Positions 53,619-62,653 are shown, counted from the first letter of the stretch. The stretch: DNA of 64,000 bases from Halalkalicoccus sp. CG83 (GCF_037081715.1 NZ_JAZDDH010000001.1:2046001-2110000); one strand, 5' to 3'. Notes: generated by a model from the letters alone, not told the origin. Program-made: numbers and translations.

Positions 53619-56321
53619 TTACGGCGACTCGGCGGTCGCGCCCGGCGCGGGCTGTTCGTCCGTCCCGACGCCGCCGCGGTTGCGAAGCATCAGCGCCAAC
53701 AGCAGGACGACGCCGACGCCCCGCAGCGCGAAGTCGAGGGTCGGCGTGTTGAGGACCAACCAGACGCCCATCGCGCGGCCGAGCCCCTGTACCGTCAGCA
53801 ACAGCAGCCCCGGTGCCATCATCGCGATCGAACTCAGCGCGAACAGCCCACGGTCGAGATCGGAGACCTCCTCGGTGTAGTAGCCGATGATCGCGATGCC
53901 GAGCGCGTAGACCCCGGCGAACATGCCGACGATGGGGATCGCGACCTGGGGGACGAAGAAGCCGAGGTCCAGGACGTCGGCGAGACCGATCACCGAGGTC
54001 TCGCCGCCCTCGCCGGTGCGCAAGAGCAGGATACCTGGTGAGAGGACGAACGCGAATGGGACGAGGATCTTGTTGAGCGAGAGCGTGAACGCGATCACGC
54101 CCGTCGAGAACTCGTCGGCCTTGGCGACGCCGGCGGCGGCGTAGGCCGCGACCGCGACCGGCGGCGTGACGTCGGCCATCAACCCGAAGTAGAGGATGAA
54201 CAGGTGCGCCGCGAGGATGGCGACGCCGAAGTCCTCGAGGGCGGGTCCGAGCATCGAGACGAGGATCACGTACATGACGGTCGTCGGCATTCCCATCCCC
54301 AGAATGATCGCCGAGAGTCCCGCCAGCAGCATCAGGACGAGCAGCGACCCGCCGCTGACCGAGATGATCAGCGCGTTCAGGTTCGGTCCCAGCCCAGTCG
54401 CACCGATGACGCCGGGGATCACGCCCGCGGCCGCGACCGCGATGACGACGGTCGTCGCGGTGCGCGCACCCGAGTCGAGCGACTGGAGGATGAACGTGAC
54501 GAACCGACCCGGCTGGGAGGTCGCGAACCCCTGACGGCCCAGCGAGTCGTCGATCCGTTCGGCCTTCTCGTCGACCGAGGGGTCGAGATCGAGCAGTTCC
54601 GAGCGCATGGCCGGGCGTGCGAGGATGACTACCAGACTCACGAGAATGATGATCACGCCCAGATCGCCGACGGCGGCCCGCAGCGCGCCGGTGATCCCGA
54701 CGGCGGCGCCGGTGGTTCCGGTGACGACCTGGTGGAGGCCGCCGCCGAGCGCGGCGTACGCGGCGGTCTGTGCGCCGAAGAGCGCCAGGATCGATCCGAG
54801 CAGCGGGATGCGGGTTCGGTCGTCGTACGCAGAGAGCAGCGCGACGAGCGCGACGATCACGATGATGGTGTACCAGCCGGCACGCGCGATCGAGAGGCGC
54901 GCCCCGATGATGAAGTACAGCAGTAATGCCAGCGGCAGGATGTAGAACCACCCTCCCTTCAGGTGCCCTCCGAGGTCGACCAGTTCCGAGCGGTCGATCC
55001 CGCCGATACCCTGGCGGACGGCCTCGAAGTGGACCATCACCCACATGCCGAAGAAGAAGGCGATGGCGGGCAGCGTCGCGGCGATGATGACCTCCGCGTA
55101 CGGCGTACCGGTGAACTCGATGATCAGGAAGGCGGCAGCACCCATCACCGGGGGGAGGACCTGCCCGCCCGAGGACGCCGAGGACTCGACGGCGCCGGCG
55201 AACTCGGGGGAGTAGCCCGAACGCTTCATCAACGGGATCGTGAACGCGCCGGTCGTGACGGTGTTCGCGACCGACGAGCCGCTGAGCATGCCCATGAATC
55301 CGCTGGCGACGGTACTCGCCTTCGCGGGACCGCCCTGGCGAGTGCCGGTCAACCCGTAGGCGAGGTCGATGAACCACTTGCCCGCCCCGCTCATCTCCAG
55401 GAACGCGCCGAAGAGGATGAAGATGTAGATGAAGCGAACGCTCACGATGACCGGGATGCCGAAGATCCCCTCGGTGGTGAACCAGAGATAGCGCACGATC
55501 GTCTCCCAGGCGACCCCACCGATCGAGAGCGTCCCGATCAGCGGTGCGTCGCCGGGGATCAAGTAACCCCAGCGCGCGTAGACGATGAACGCCCCGACCA
55601 GCGACATGAGGAAGAACCCGAGCGCCCGCCGGGTCGCCTCGAGGACGAGCAGGATTCCGAGGACGCCGACGATGAACATGTAGGAGGTCTGGTCGAGCGG
55701 GATCCCCAGCGCGGAGACCGCCGAGACGGGCGCCTCGAGGATCGGGTACACCTCGTCGATCGAGCGACCGATCCCGAGACCCCGCACGCGCGCCTGGCGG
55801 ATCTCGTCGAACGACCGGACCATGTAGAGCGGCGAGAGCAGCGCCAGGAGGATGAGCGCGTAGTCGACGGGGGTGATGCGGTCGCGGTCGGGATCCGCAG
55901 CGGCCCAGCGGACCGCCCCGCGAACCCGTCGCAGCCCGTTCGTGACCCCGTGACTCTCGCCGAATCGGTCGCGAGCGGCGGGGAAGACGCGCGACAGGCC
56001 GCGAAAGACGAACCCGTCCCTGGAGCTCACCGGAAACATCAGGAACGCGAGCACGAGCGCGAACGCGACGTGAACCGAGTTGATCTGGAGCTGCTGGAGC
56101 GCGGCGATATCGAACCGGATCCCCGTGAACGGGATCGCGAGGTAGAACGTAAAGCCGCGGGCCGCGATCCAGACCTGGAAGATCGAGAAGACGATGCCGA
56201 TGGCCGCGACGACGATCGCCCCCCATCCGCGGAGCGACCGCTTTCGTTCGATCTCCTGGAGGATCTCGTCGGGGTTCTCCCCCTCGATGTCCTCGTCGGC
56301 TGGAGCGGTATCAGTTGACAT
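53619..56321 (-). CDS. TRAP transporter fused permease (4TM/12TM)
   Basis: 900 residues. Cytoplasmic N-terminus ends with RKRSLRGWG, followed by the small-subunit-like helices and a large DctM-type domain. Signature blocks are SGLLGSV-like FMGMLSGSSVANTVTTGAFTIPLMKRSGYSPEFAGAVESSASSGGQVLPPVMGAAAFLI, and the repeat near the C-terminus (LIISVSGGSLLVLMLLAGLSAIILGMGMPTTVMYVILVSML). The TAXI type of TRAP uses a TAXI receptor and this fused permease, driven by sodium. The gene follows the DUF1850 gene with an 11-base overlap and the TAXI receptor gene above it, making one transport unit. The ligand is unknown; known relatives transport glutamate or 2-oxoglutarate. Confidence 0.96.
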   Translation of the reverse strand: MSTDTAPADEDIEGENPDEILQEIERKRSLRGWGAIVVAAIGIVFSIFQVWIAARGFTFYLAIPFTGIRFDIAALQQLQINSVHVAFALVLAFLMFPVSSRDGFVFRGLSRVFPAARDRFGESHGVTNGLRRVRGAVRWAAADPDRDRITPVDYALILLALLSPLYMVRSFDEIRQARVRGLGIGRSIDEVYPILEAPVSAVSALGIPLDQTSYMFIVGVLGILLVLEATRRALGFFLMSLVGAFIVYARWGYLIPGDAPLIGTLSIGGVAWETIVRYLWFTTEGIFGIPVIVSVRFIYIFILFGAFLEMSGAGKWFIDLAYGLTGTRQGGPAKASTVASGFMGMLSGSSVANTVTTGAFTIPLMKRSGYSPEFAGAVESSASSGGQVLPPVMGAAAFLIIEFTGTPYAEVIIAATLPAIAFFFGMWVMVHFEAVRQGIGGIDRSELVDLGGHLKGGWFYILPLALLLYFIIGARLSIARAGWYTIIVIVALVALLSAYDDRTRIPLLGSILALFGAQTAAYAALGGGLHQVVTGTTGAAVGITGALRAAVGDLGVIIILVSLVVILARPAMRSELLDLDPSVDEKAERIDDSLGRQGFATSQPGRFVTFILQSLDSGARTATTVVIAVAAAGVIPGVIGATGLGPNLNALIISVSGGSLLVLMLLAGLSAIILGMGMPTTVMYVILVSMLGPALEDFGVAILAAHLFILYFGLMADVTPPVAVAAYAAAGVAKADEFSTGVIAFTLSLNKILVPFAFVLSPGILLLRTGEGGETSVIGLADVLDLGFFVPQVAIPIVGMFAGVYALGIAIIGYYTEEVSDLDRGLFALSSIAMMAPGLLLLTVQGLGRAMGVWLVLNTPTLDFALRGVGVVLLLALMLRNRGGVGTDEQPAPGATAESP

Positions 56322-56817
56322 CGTCCATCACTCGTGTCTCGCGTTCGGTGACGTAGATGGAGACCGGCTCCCCACCCGACCGCTCGACGAGGTCGTAGTG
56401 CACCTCGTCGATCACGAGTCGGTGACCGGCCCGATCGCCCGGCGACACCGTGAGTCGGTCGTACGTTCGATCCAGTTCGTAGACGTAGCCCTCGCCGTCG
56501 GCCGCCCGTTCGACCGGGGCGTCCGAGGGCAGGCCCGCGCCGTAGGAGTTGAATTCCATGTGAGTCATTCGGAGAGTCGTCCCGTCGACGGTGTAGACGT
56601 CCGCGACGGGCGTTTTCTCGACGCTGTGCGTGTACTCGAGCCGAACCGTGGTGTCATCAGTGACGGGTTCGCTAAGCAGTACCTTACCGTCATCGCTCGC
56701 CACGACGAGCACCCGCTCCGTCGTGGGGACGGTCGCGACGGCGGTGATCGAGAGGACGAGCACGAGAGCCAGCACTACCAGCGGGCGAACTGTCGATCTC
56801 GATGGAATGGGGTTCAC
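56311..56817 (-). CDS. DUF1850 protein of a TAXI-TRAP operon
   Basis: 168 residues with an N-terminal membrane segment (PLVVLALVLVLSITAVATV) that may be a signal anchor. The core follows the DUF1850 pattern: TTVRLEYTHSVEKTPVADVYTV (with RxxYxHSVEKTP) and EFNSYGAGLPSD. DUF1850 genes occur almost only beside TAXI-TRAP permeases, and it probably forms an accessory outside part of the transporter. It overlaps the permease gene by 11 bases (56311-56321) and follows the TAXI receptor by 57 bases. Confidence 0.92.
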   Translation of the reverse strand: MNPIPSRSTVRPLVVLALVLVLSITAVATVPTTERVLVVASDDGKVLLSEPVTDDTTVRLEYTHSVEKTPVADVYTVDGTTLRMTHMEFNSYGAGLPSDAPVERAADGEGYVYELDRTYDRLTVSPGDRAGHRLVIDEVHYDLVERSGGEPVSIYVTERETRVMDDVN

Positions 56818-56874
56818 GCTCGTCCTGAAGGAACGCGGGGAGTCGGAGCGGTCTACCGTGTCATTGGCTCGTGA

Positions 56875-57939
56875 TCACTGCTCCGTCTCGTTCTCGCTCT
56901 CGTTCCCGCTGCTCTCGTTTCCGGAGCCCTGTTCGTCGAAGTACGCCGCGGCGGCGGGGTGCATCTCGAACGACATGCCGTCGAGGGCGGTGTCGGCCGA
57001 GATGAAGTCCGCCTTGGTGCTGATCGAGTCGGTGTTGTCGAAGATCGCGGCGGTGACGTCCTCGACGAGGGCGTCGTCGACGGCCTCGTGAGTGGCGATC
57101 ATCGCCTGGACCGAGACCGTGTCGACGTCCTCCTCGATGCCGTCGTAGGTGCCGGCCGGGATCGTGTCCTCGGCGAACCACTCGGCGCCCTCGAGGATCG
57201 TCTGACGGTCCTCCTGCTCGATGTTGAGGATGTCGATCTCCGCGGTGGTCGCGAGCTCCTCGACCGCGCCGACGGGCCAGCCGCCGACGATGAACGCCGC
57301 GTCGATGTCGCCGTCCTGGAGCTGGTCGCCGGCCTGCGAGAAGCCGGTGTTCTGCTCCTCGAAGTCGTCCTGCGAGAGGCCGACGCTGTCGAGGATCTGG
57401 AGGGCGTTGACCTGGGTACCCGACCCGAGGTCGCCGGTGTTGACCGTCGTACCCTCGAGGTCCTCGAGCGACTCGATGCCCGCGTCGGGGCGAGTGATGA
57501 TGTGAATCGTCTCCGGATAGAGCGTCGCGACCCCGCGGAGGGTCTCCACCGGATTGCCCTCGAACTCATCGAGGCCGGTGCCGTTGAACGCGAAGTAACC
57601 GACGTCGTTCTGGATCAGCGCGAAGTCAGCCTCCTCGTTCTCGAGGTTCCCCACGTTCTCGACGCTCGCACCCGTCGAGCGGACCTGTAACACGTGGGGC
57701 GTGTTCTCCTCGACGATCGTCTTGAACTCGCCCGAGAGCGGGTAGTAGGTCCCGCCGGTGCCGCCGGCGTCCCAAACGACGTTCTGGCCGCCCTCCTCGG
57801 GTTCCTGATCGCCCCCGCTCTCGTTGTCGCCACCCTCGGGCTCCTCGCCGACACAGCCGGCGAGGCCGAACGCCCCGGCGATGCCGACCGCTTTCAGTAC
57901 TCTGCGTCGATCGTAACCGTCCGTGACGTCATTCGCCAT
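56875..57939 (-). CDS. TAXI-family TRAP transporter solute receptor, Tat lipoprotein
   Basis: 354 residues from the ATG at 57937-57939; a GTG at 57943-57945 is the alternative. The signal is DRRRVLKAVGIAGAFGLAGC (Tat plus lipobox). The mature part shows VWDAGGTGGTYYPLSGEFKTIV, FALIQNDVGYFAFNG, TIHIITRPDAGIESL and TVNTGDLGSGTQVNALQI, all typical of TAXI receptors. It is the first gene of a unit with DUF1850 and the fused permease. The receptor feeds substrate to the permease. The downstream part ends in ESSGNESENETEQ, a short acidic tail. Confidence 0.95.
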   Translation of the reverse strand: MANDVTDGYDRRRVLKAVGIAGAFGLAGCVGEEPEGGDNESGGDQEPEEGGQNVVWDAGGTGGTYYPLSGEFKTIVEENTPHVLQVRSTGASVENVGNLENEEADFALIQNDVGYFAFNGTGLDEFEGNPVETLRGVATLYPETIHIITRPDAGIESLEDLEGTTVNTGDLGSGTQVNALQILDSVGLSQDDFEEQNTGFSQAGDQLQDGDIDAAFIVGGWPVGAVEELATTAEIDILNIEQEDRQTILEGAEWFAEDTIPAGTYDGIEEDVDTVSVQAMIATHEAVDDALVEDVTAAIFDNTDSISTKADFISADTALDGMSFEMHPAAAAYFDEQGSGNESSGNESENETEQ

Positions 57940-57963
57940 ATCCACCTATTCGAATCTGACGAA

Positions 57964-57973
57964 ACATATATGT
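57964..57973 (-). promoter_or_regulatory. TATA region of the TAXI-TRAP operon
   Basis: ACATATATGT, a palindromic AT-rich element, is centred about 29 bases before the ATG at 57939. It predicts a nearly leaderless mRNA. Confidence 0.5.
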
Positions 57974-58053
57974 ATCGGGAGATATCCGTTTCGTTCGGCT
58001 CGGCCGCAGAAGAACTGAACGTCTAAGAAATAAGTTATGAAACGGCTGTGGTT

Positions 58054-59838
58054 TCAGTCGGCGGTCTCGTCGATCCCGACCGCCATCCCCTCGCGGACCT
58101 GATCGGCTGCGCCCTCGTAGACGTCGTTGGCGCGGAGCATGTTGACGTTGCCGATCGGCACGTTCTCGACCCACTCGTTGCCGAGGTCGGCCGCCTCATC
58201 GCGCGCGTCCTCCGGGATCCCCTCCTCCCAGCGGGTGATCTCCGGCGACTCGGGCGCGTAGATGCTCGGCTCGTCGATCGCCTCGATCAGTTCGAGGCCG
58301 TACTCGACGTGGTGGAGGATCGCCTGGACGACCGACGTGATGATCGTCGGTCCGCCGGGCGAGCCCACCGTGAGGAACGGTTCGTCCCCCTCGGCCACGA
58401 TCGTGGGGCTCATGCTCGAGAGCGGCCGCTTGTTCGGCTGGACCTGGTTCGCGCCGCCGGGTTCGGCGTCGAAGTCGGTGAGCTCGTTGTTGAGCATGAT
58501 GCCGTAGTCGGGGACCATCACTCCGGAGCCGAACGGCTGTTCGATCGTCGTGGTGTAGGAGACGAGGTTGCCCTCGCCGTCGGCGACCGTGAAGTGGGTC
58601 GTCTGGCCGACTGCGCGCTCGGTCGGTCGGCTCGCCGACGGCGCCTCGCCGCGCTGGTAGGGCCACGGGTTGCCCGGCTGAGGGTCCTCGTTGAGCGCGT
58701 CGGGACTGATGAGTTCGCGTCGCCCCGCGACGTACGACGGATCGAGCAGCCCCTCGCTGGGCACCTCGACGAACTCCGGATCGCCCATGTACTCGCCGCG
58801 GTCGGCGTACGCGAGTCGCATCGCCTCGGCGAGCAGGTGGTACTTCGTACCCTCGCGCACGTCGTAGTTCTCGCCCAACTCGAACGGCTCGAGGAGGTTG
58901 AGGATCTGGATCACCGTCAGCCCCCCGGAGCTCGGCGGCGACATCGAGTAGACGTCGTAGCCCCGGTAGCTCCCCTGGACCGGTTCGTCGAGGGTCGCCT
59001 CGTACCGGGCGAGGTCGTCGACGGTCATGCTGCCGCCGGCGTCCTGGACGGTCTCGGCGATCGCGTCGGCGATCTCGCCCTCGTAGAACTCGCGGATCCC
59101 CCGATCGCGCAGCAGTTCGAGGGTGCGTGCGAGATCCGGCTGGACGAGCGAGTCGCCCTCCTCGAGCAGTTCGCCGCCCGGCACGAACACCTCGCGTGCG
59201 GCGTCGTTGAGCTTCCACTCCCTCTCGACGAGCTGTTCGGCGAGATAGCTGCTGACCGGAACGCCATCGGCCGCGAGGTCGATCGCGGGATCGATCAGCT
59301 CCTCGATGGGCATCGATCCGTAGCAGGCGGCCGCCCGTCGGAGACCGCTCGCCGTGCCGGGGACGCCGACCGCGTCGCCGTGGGTGTGGCGCTCGTCGAA
59401 CGGGATCGGCTCGCCGCCGTCGAGGAACATGTCGGGGGTAGCGCCAGCCGGCGCGCGCTCGCGGCTGTTGACGACGTCTACCTCGTTGGTCGCGTTGTCG
59501 TAGTAGAGCATGAACCCGCCGCCGCCGATGCCCGACGTGTGTGGCTGGGCGACGTTGAGCGCGAACTGTACCGCGATCGCGGCGTCGACGGCGTTGCCGC
59601 CCTCCCTGAGGACGCGCGCGCCGACCTCGCTCGCCTCGGGGCTGACCGAGACGACCATCCCGTCGGCGCCGGTCGCCACCACGCCACAGTCGACGCCCTC
59701 CTGCGAACAGAGGTCACCGTCCTGCTGTGCGATTGCTGGCACCGACGACAGCGAAAGCGCCGTCCCCGCAGCCGCCCCGGCGAGGAACGTACGTCGGCTC
59801 AGGCTCGATCTTCGTTCCTGATTGGTATTGTCAGACAT
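58054..59838 (-). CDS. ggt: Gamma-glutamyltransferase, Tat-exported
   Basis: 594 residues from the ATG at 59836-59838. The N-terminus has a Tat motif (SRRTFLAGAAAGTALSLSS) with a cleavable site after AIA (PAIAQQDG). The enzyme is an N-terminal nucleophile hydrolase that processes itself to expose a Thr. The processing site reads VGQTTHFTVADGEGN, with Thr near residue 410, as in bacterial GGT. The start of the large subunit has NAVDAAIAVQFALNVAQPHTSGIGGGGF. It cleaves gamma-glutamyl peptides such as gamma-glutamylcysteine or poly-gamma-glutamate outside the cell. It lies directly upstream of the TAXI-TRAP unit on the same strand, so the released glutamate may be the transported ligand. Confidence 0.94.
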   Translation of the reverse strand: MSDNTNQERRSSLSRRTFLAGAAAGTALSLSSVPAIAQQDGDLCSQEGVDCGVVATGADGMVVSVSPEASEVGARVLREGGNAVDAAIAVQFALNVAQPHTSGIGGGGFMLYYDNATNEVDVVNSRERAPAGATPDMFLDGGEPIPFDERHTHGDAVGVPGTASGLRRAAACYGSMPIEELIDPAIDLAADGVPVSSYLAEQLVEREWKLNDAAREVFVPGGELLEEGDSLVQPDLARTLELLRDRGIREFYEGEIADAIAETVQDAGGSMTVDDLARYEATLDEPVQGSYRGYDVYSMSPPSSGGLTVIQILNLLEPFELGENYDVREGTKYHLLAEAMRLAYADRGEYMGDPEFVEVPSEGLLDPSYVAGRRELISPDALNEDPQPGNPWPYQRGEAPSASRPTERAVGQTTHFTVADGEGNLVSYTTTIEQPFGSGVMVPDYGIMLNNELTDFDAEPGGANQVQPNKRPLSSMSPTIVAEGDEPFLTVGSPGGPTIITSVVQAILHHVEYGLELIEAIDEPSIYAPESPEITRWEEGIPEDARDEAADLGNEWVENVPIGNVNMLRANDVYEGAADQVREGMAVGIDETAD

Positions 59839-59856
59839 GCACAAATGGATCCGTTC

Positions 59857-59863
59857 GTTTAGA
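59857..59863 (-). promoter_or_regulatory. TATA-like box of the gamma-glutamyltransferase gene
   Basis: TCTAAAC on the minus strand about 22 bases before the ATG at 59838. The surrounding 60 bases are AT-rich. Confidence 0.4.
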
Positions 59864-59954
59864 TGTTATCAGTATCTGTTTAATTCTTAGAATAGCATAT
59901 CGGAAAAAGTCCGTCGGCCGGCAAACTGAAGCCCGTCGGCGCCCTCCAGCCGGC

Positions 59955-60323
59955 ATGAGCGACGAGCCGTCGTTCCGGATCCCCGCCCGCCCCGAACGCG
60001 AGTACCGGGAGGGCGGGGTCGAGCGCACGAGGGGATCGGTGTTCACCCTCACGCCCGACGACGGCGCCGTCGAGGACCGGGTCGAACGCGCCCTCGCCGA
60101 CGAGCGCTACACCGTCGGCGACTGGTTCGACCTGCCCGCACCCGTGTATCTGGTACGCGACGCCGAGCGCAACGGCGTCTTTCGCGTCGTTCGACACGAC
60201 GACCGGGTCGACGTCCACGTCATGGCGACCACCGATTCGGGCGTGTTGCGTGCCTTCTACGACCGTCTCGGCGCCGTCGGCGACGTCTCGTGGTCGGTCG
60301 AGTGCGAGACGAACGACGACTAG
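59955..60323 (+). CDS. Hypothetical acidic protein
   Basis: 122 residues from the ATG at 59955, acidic and Arg-rich at the start. It is likely alpha/beta with a repeating pattern (RVERALADERYTVGDWFDLPAPVYLVRD then FRVVRHDDRVDVHVMATTD) and no membrane segment. I do not recognise the family. The stop TAG shares CTAG with the convergent small membrane gene. Function unknown. Confidence 0.65.
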   Translation: MSDEPSFRIPARPEREYREGGVERTRGSVFTLTPDDGAVEDRVERALADERYTVGDWFDLPAPVYLVRDAERNGVFRVVRHDDRVDVHVMATTDSGVLRAFYDRLGAVGDVSWSVECETNDD

Positions 60324-60529
60324 CGCGACCGGCGCGGGTCGTCAGAGGGGCCGAGCAGGATCCGGTAGACGAGATAGCCCAGCAGCGCGGCGAGGGCCAC
60401 CAGCGCGAGCGTCTCGACGAGGAGGACGACCGAATAGAACAGTCGCGTGAGCACGCGAACGGCGACGAACCCGCCGAGGATCAGTATCGCGAAGGCCAGT
60501 CCGCCGAGGGCGGCACCGAGGCGTTCCAT
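60320..60529 (-). CDS. Small membrane protein with two helices
   Basis: 69 residues. One helix near residues 6-28 and one near 30-58 leave a short Arg-rich C-terminus (DDPRRSR). It is similar in build, but not in sequence, to the neighbour at 60554. The two are 24 bases apart on the same strand and likely co-transcribed. Function unknown. It overlaps the gene at 59955 by four bases (CTAG). Confidence 0.65.
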   Translation of the reverse strand: MERLGAALGGLAFAILILGGFVAVRVLTRLFYSVVLLVETLALVALAALLGYLVYRILLGPSDDPRRSR

Positions 60530-60553
60530 ACGTACGCCGACGTCCTCGGGACG

Positions 60554-60781
60554 TTAACCCCCGTCGAGATCCGACTCCATCGGCCGAACGCCCGTCACCG
60601 CCAGCAGGGCGGCCAGGAACAGCCAGACGAGCAGGGCGAGCGTGAACAGCCCGACCGGCGCGGAGAGCAGCGTCGCGGTCCGCTCGCCGAGGAACAGCCG
60701 CGTCGTGCCCCGAACGACGAACGTCGCGAGGACGAGACCGAACGAGAGCAGGCCGAGCCGGACGAACGTCGACTGCTTCAC
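60554..60781 (-). CDS. Small membrane protein with two helices
   Basis: 75 residues: a positive start (MKQSTFVRLG), two helices near 10-26 and 40-63, and a short acidic tail. No motif. It precedes the small membrane gene at 60320-60529 on the same strand by 24 bases. Function unknown. Confidence 0.6.
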   Translation of the reverse strand: MKQSTFVRLGLLSFGLVLATFVVRGTTRLFLGERTATLLSAPVGLFTLALLVWLFLAALLAVTGVRPMESDLDGG

Positions 60782-60852
60782 GGTGGGCTCTCGCGTCCGA
60801 GCGAGCCTCCGTCTTTCGGTCCGCTTATCCCGCGGAACGCGCTACTTCGACC

Positions 60853-61404
60853 ATGAACCCGACGACGAGCGGGCGGTTCCGCGTCCTGGGGGACCCCCAC
60901 GGGGAGTGGCTGCTCGTCGACCGCGAGACGACCGATCCGATCGCCGTCTCCGGCGGCGAGGGGCTCGAACCCGGCTACCTGATCGAGGCGACCGTCGAGT
61001 GGGACGACGGCGATGCGACCCTCGCCGAGTGGAAGGCGGTCGCCGAGACGCGGATCCACTTCGTCGGAAGCGTGACGAACCTCTTCGAAGTCGCCCGCGA
61101 CCTCTGTGAGGACGCCCGACTGCAGGGCGAGGCGGTCCTCGGGAAGACCACCCGAAGCACCGACAACGAACCCAACGGCGCGGTCTACGTCTTCGCCGAG
61201 CAGTCCGGTGCGCGCGACCTTTGGGAGGAGTTCCGGACGGGCGCGATGCCGCTCGAACCGCTCGTCGAACGGCTCTCCGATCACTCGCCAGAGCCGTACG
61301 AGATATTCGTCCTCGATCCGGTCGACGAGCCGTTCGTCGTCGTCTACCTGGTCCCGGATCCCGACTCGATGCTCGCGGAGACGGTACGCGACACCTACCT
61401 CTGA
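60853..61404 (+). CDS. Haloarchaeal conserved protein (DUF6663-like)
   Basis: 183 residues. The start GRFRVLGDPHGEWLLVDRETTDPI and FVGSVTNLFEVARDLCEDARLQGEAVLGKTTRSTDNEPNGAVYVFAE with EPYEIFVLDPVDEPFVVVYLV are conserved in a haloarchaeal family I recall as DUF6663. The protein is cytoplasmic, without membrane segments, and one Cys. Function unknown. It is divergent from the small membrane genes, with a 71-base gap, and followed by 143 bases without features. Confidence 0.75.
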   Translation: MNPTTSGRFRVLGDPHGEWLLVDRETTDPIAVSGGEGLEPGYLIEATVEWDDGDATLAEWKAVAETRIHFVGSVTNLFEVARDLCEDARLQGEAVLGKTTRSTDNEPNGAVYVFAEQSGARDLWEEFRTGAMPLEPLVERLSDHSPEPYEIFVLDPVDEPFVVVYLVPDPDSMLAETVRDTYL

Positions 61405-61547
61405 GGATCGGACCGCAACGATATCGGAAAAGCCTAGATCAACGACTATTCATCGGTCTGACGTGTATCGGATCCGTTCCGATACACGACGGAGAAGCGG
61501 ACTCCACAACCGCATGTCGAAAGACGGTTAGATCCCGCAAAGCACGC

Positions 61548-61991
61548 TCATGATGCGCTAAGAGGCGGCTCAGGCATGTCGGCTTCGTCGTTGGCGTAGG
61601 CGCTGTAGGCCGAGAGGACCGCGATGATCAGACCGGAGATAACGGTGCTCCTCGCGAGTTCGGTGCTTCCCATCTCGATGACATAGGGTGAGATGAGCGC
61701 CCAGAGTCCGAGCAGGGCGGCCAGCGATGCGATGCTACTCCTCCCCAACTGATCCTTCGACAGTCGGTAGAAGTTGTATCCGCCGAGCAGGAAGATCGCT
61801 GTCCCGACGAGCCTGTCGTTCCAGATCGCCGTCTCGGTGGCTTCGAAGATGAACGGCGAGGCGACGAGGTACAGCCCAACCAGCGCGACGATGGCGCTCA
61901 ACCACTGCATTACGTCCGTGTCAAGGGTGTCCTGACTTTGGTCGGTTTCGGCAGCCTGGTTCGTCTGGTTGGACGTTGGCGTGTTGCTCAC
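61548..61991 (-). CDS. SPW-repeat membrane protein
   Basis: 147 residues. Two copies of the SPW-type motif are present: ASPFIFEATETAIWND near residue 45 and ISPYVIEMGS near 100. Four membrane helices span about residues 30-47, 60-77, 87-103 and 112-130. The acidic/Gln-rich N-terminus (30 residues) is cytoplasmic. SPW proteins are small membrane proteins of unknown function. It is divergent from the peroxiredoxin gene. Confidence 0.88.
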   Translation of the reverse strand: MSNTPTSNQTNQAAETDQSQDTLDTDVMQWLSAIVALVGLYLVASPFIFEATETAIWNDRLVGTAIFLLGGYNFYRLSKDQLGRSSIASLAALLGLWALISPYVIEMGSTELARSTVISGLIIAVLSAYSAYANDEADMPEPPLSAS

Positions 61992-62203
61992 GATGGATAC
62001 TGGCCGCGTTCGGCGAAAGTGCCGTGCTTGCAGTTGCCGGACATCTCGGGTATTGGCTGTCTCTGCTCACGGTTCGGTTCGCTTCCTCTTCGTACCGGTC
62101 TGCTGAATCCATCCTCCGTGTTCAGCACGTCATTTTCGTCGGATTGCGATGGTTCCGGCAGGGTCATCGAAACGGGTTTGACCCGCGAGCCGTTGTCTCC
62201 GGC

Positions 62204-62653
62204 ATGCTCGACGTCGGAGCCGACGCCCCCGCGTTCGAACTCGCAAACCAGAACGGCGAGGCCGTCTCCCTCGACGAGTTCGAGGGACGCGTCGTCGTCT
62301 ACTTCTACCCGCGGGCGGACACGCCCGGCTGTACGACCGAGGCCCGCGGGTTTCGCGACGCCTGGGACGCCTTCGAGGAGCGCGACGTCGCCGTTCTGGG
62401 CATCAGCGACGATTCCGTCGAGGACCTCGCCGACTTCGCCTCGGAGTACGACCTCCCGTTCGAACTGCTGAGCGACCCCGACGGCGAGGTCGCAGCCGCG
62501 TACGACTCCTACGGCGAGAAGACCATCGGCGGGAACACCTTCGACGGCACCTTTCGAAACACCTACGTCGTCGAGGACGGCAGGATCGCGGCGGCCTACG
62601 AGGGCGTCTCGCCCGAAGGCCACGCCGAGGAGATCCTCGCCGACCTCGAGTAG
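62204..62653 (+). CDS. bcp: Peroxiredoxin, BCP/PrxQ type, 1-Cys form
   Basis: 149 residues from the ATG at 62204 (MLDVGADAPAFELANQNG); a longer open frame upstream has no domain. The peroxidatic site is YPRADTPGCTTEARGF, with Cys43. In E. coli BCP the resolving Cys lies five residues later; here position 48 is Arg, and no other Cys is in the protein, so it must be a 1-Cys enzyme that relies on an external thiol. It reduces peroxides in the cytoplasm. A GGGTTTGAC element lies about 27 bases upstream. Confidence 0.93.
   Translation: MLDVGADAPAFELANQNGEAVSLDEFEGRVVVYFYPRADTPGCTTEARGFRDAWDAFEERDVAVLGISDDSVEDLADFASEYDLPFELLSDPDGEVAAAYDSYGEKTIGGNTFDGTFRNTYVVEDGRIAAAYEGVSPEGHAEEILADLE

Noticed and set aside
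61976-62203. N-terminal extension of the peroxiredoxin
   Set aside because: The extra 76 residues have no domain, and family members begin at the ATG at 62204, which also fits the upstream AT-rich element.
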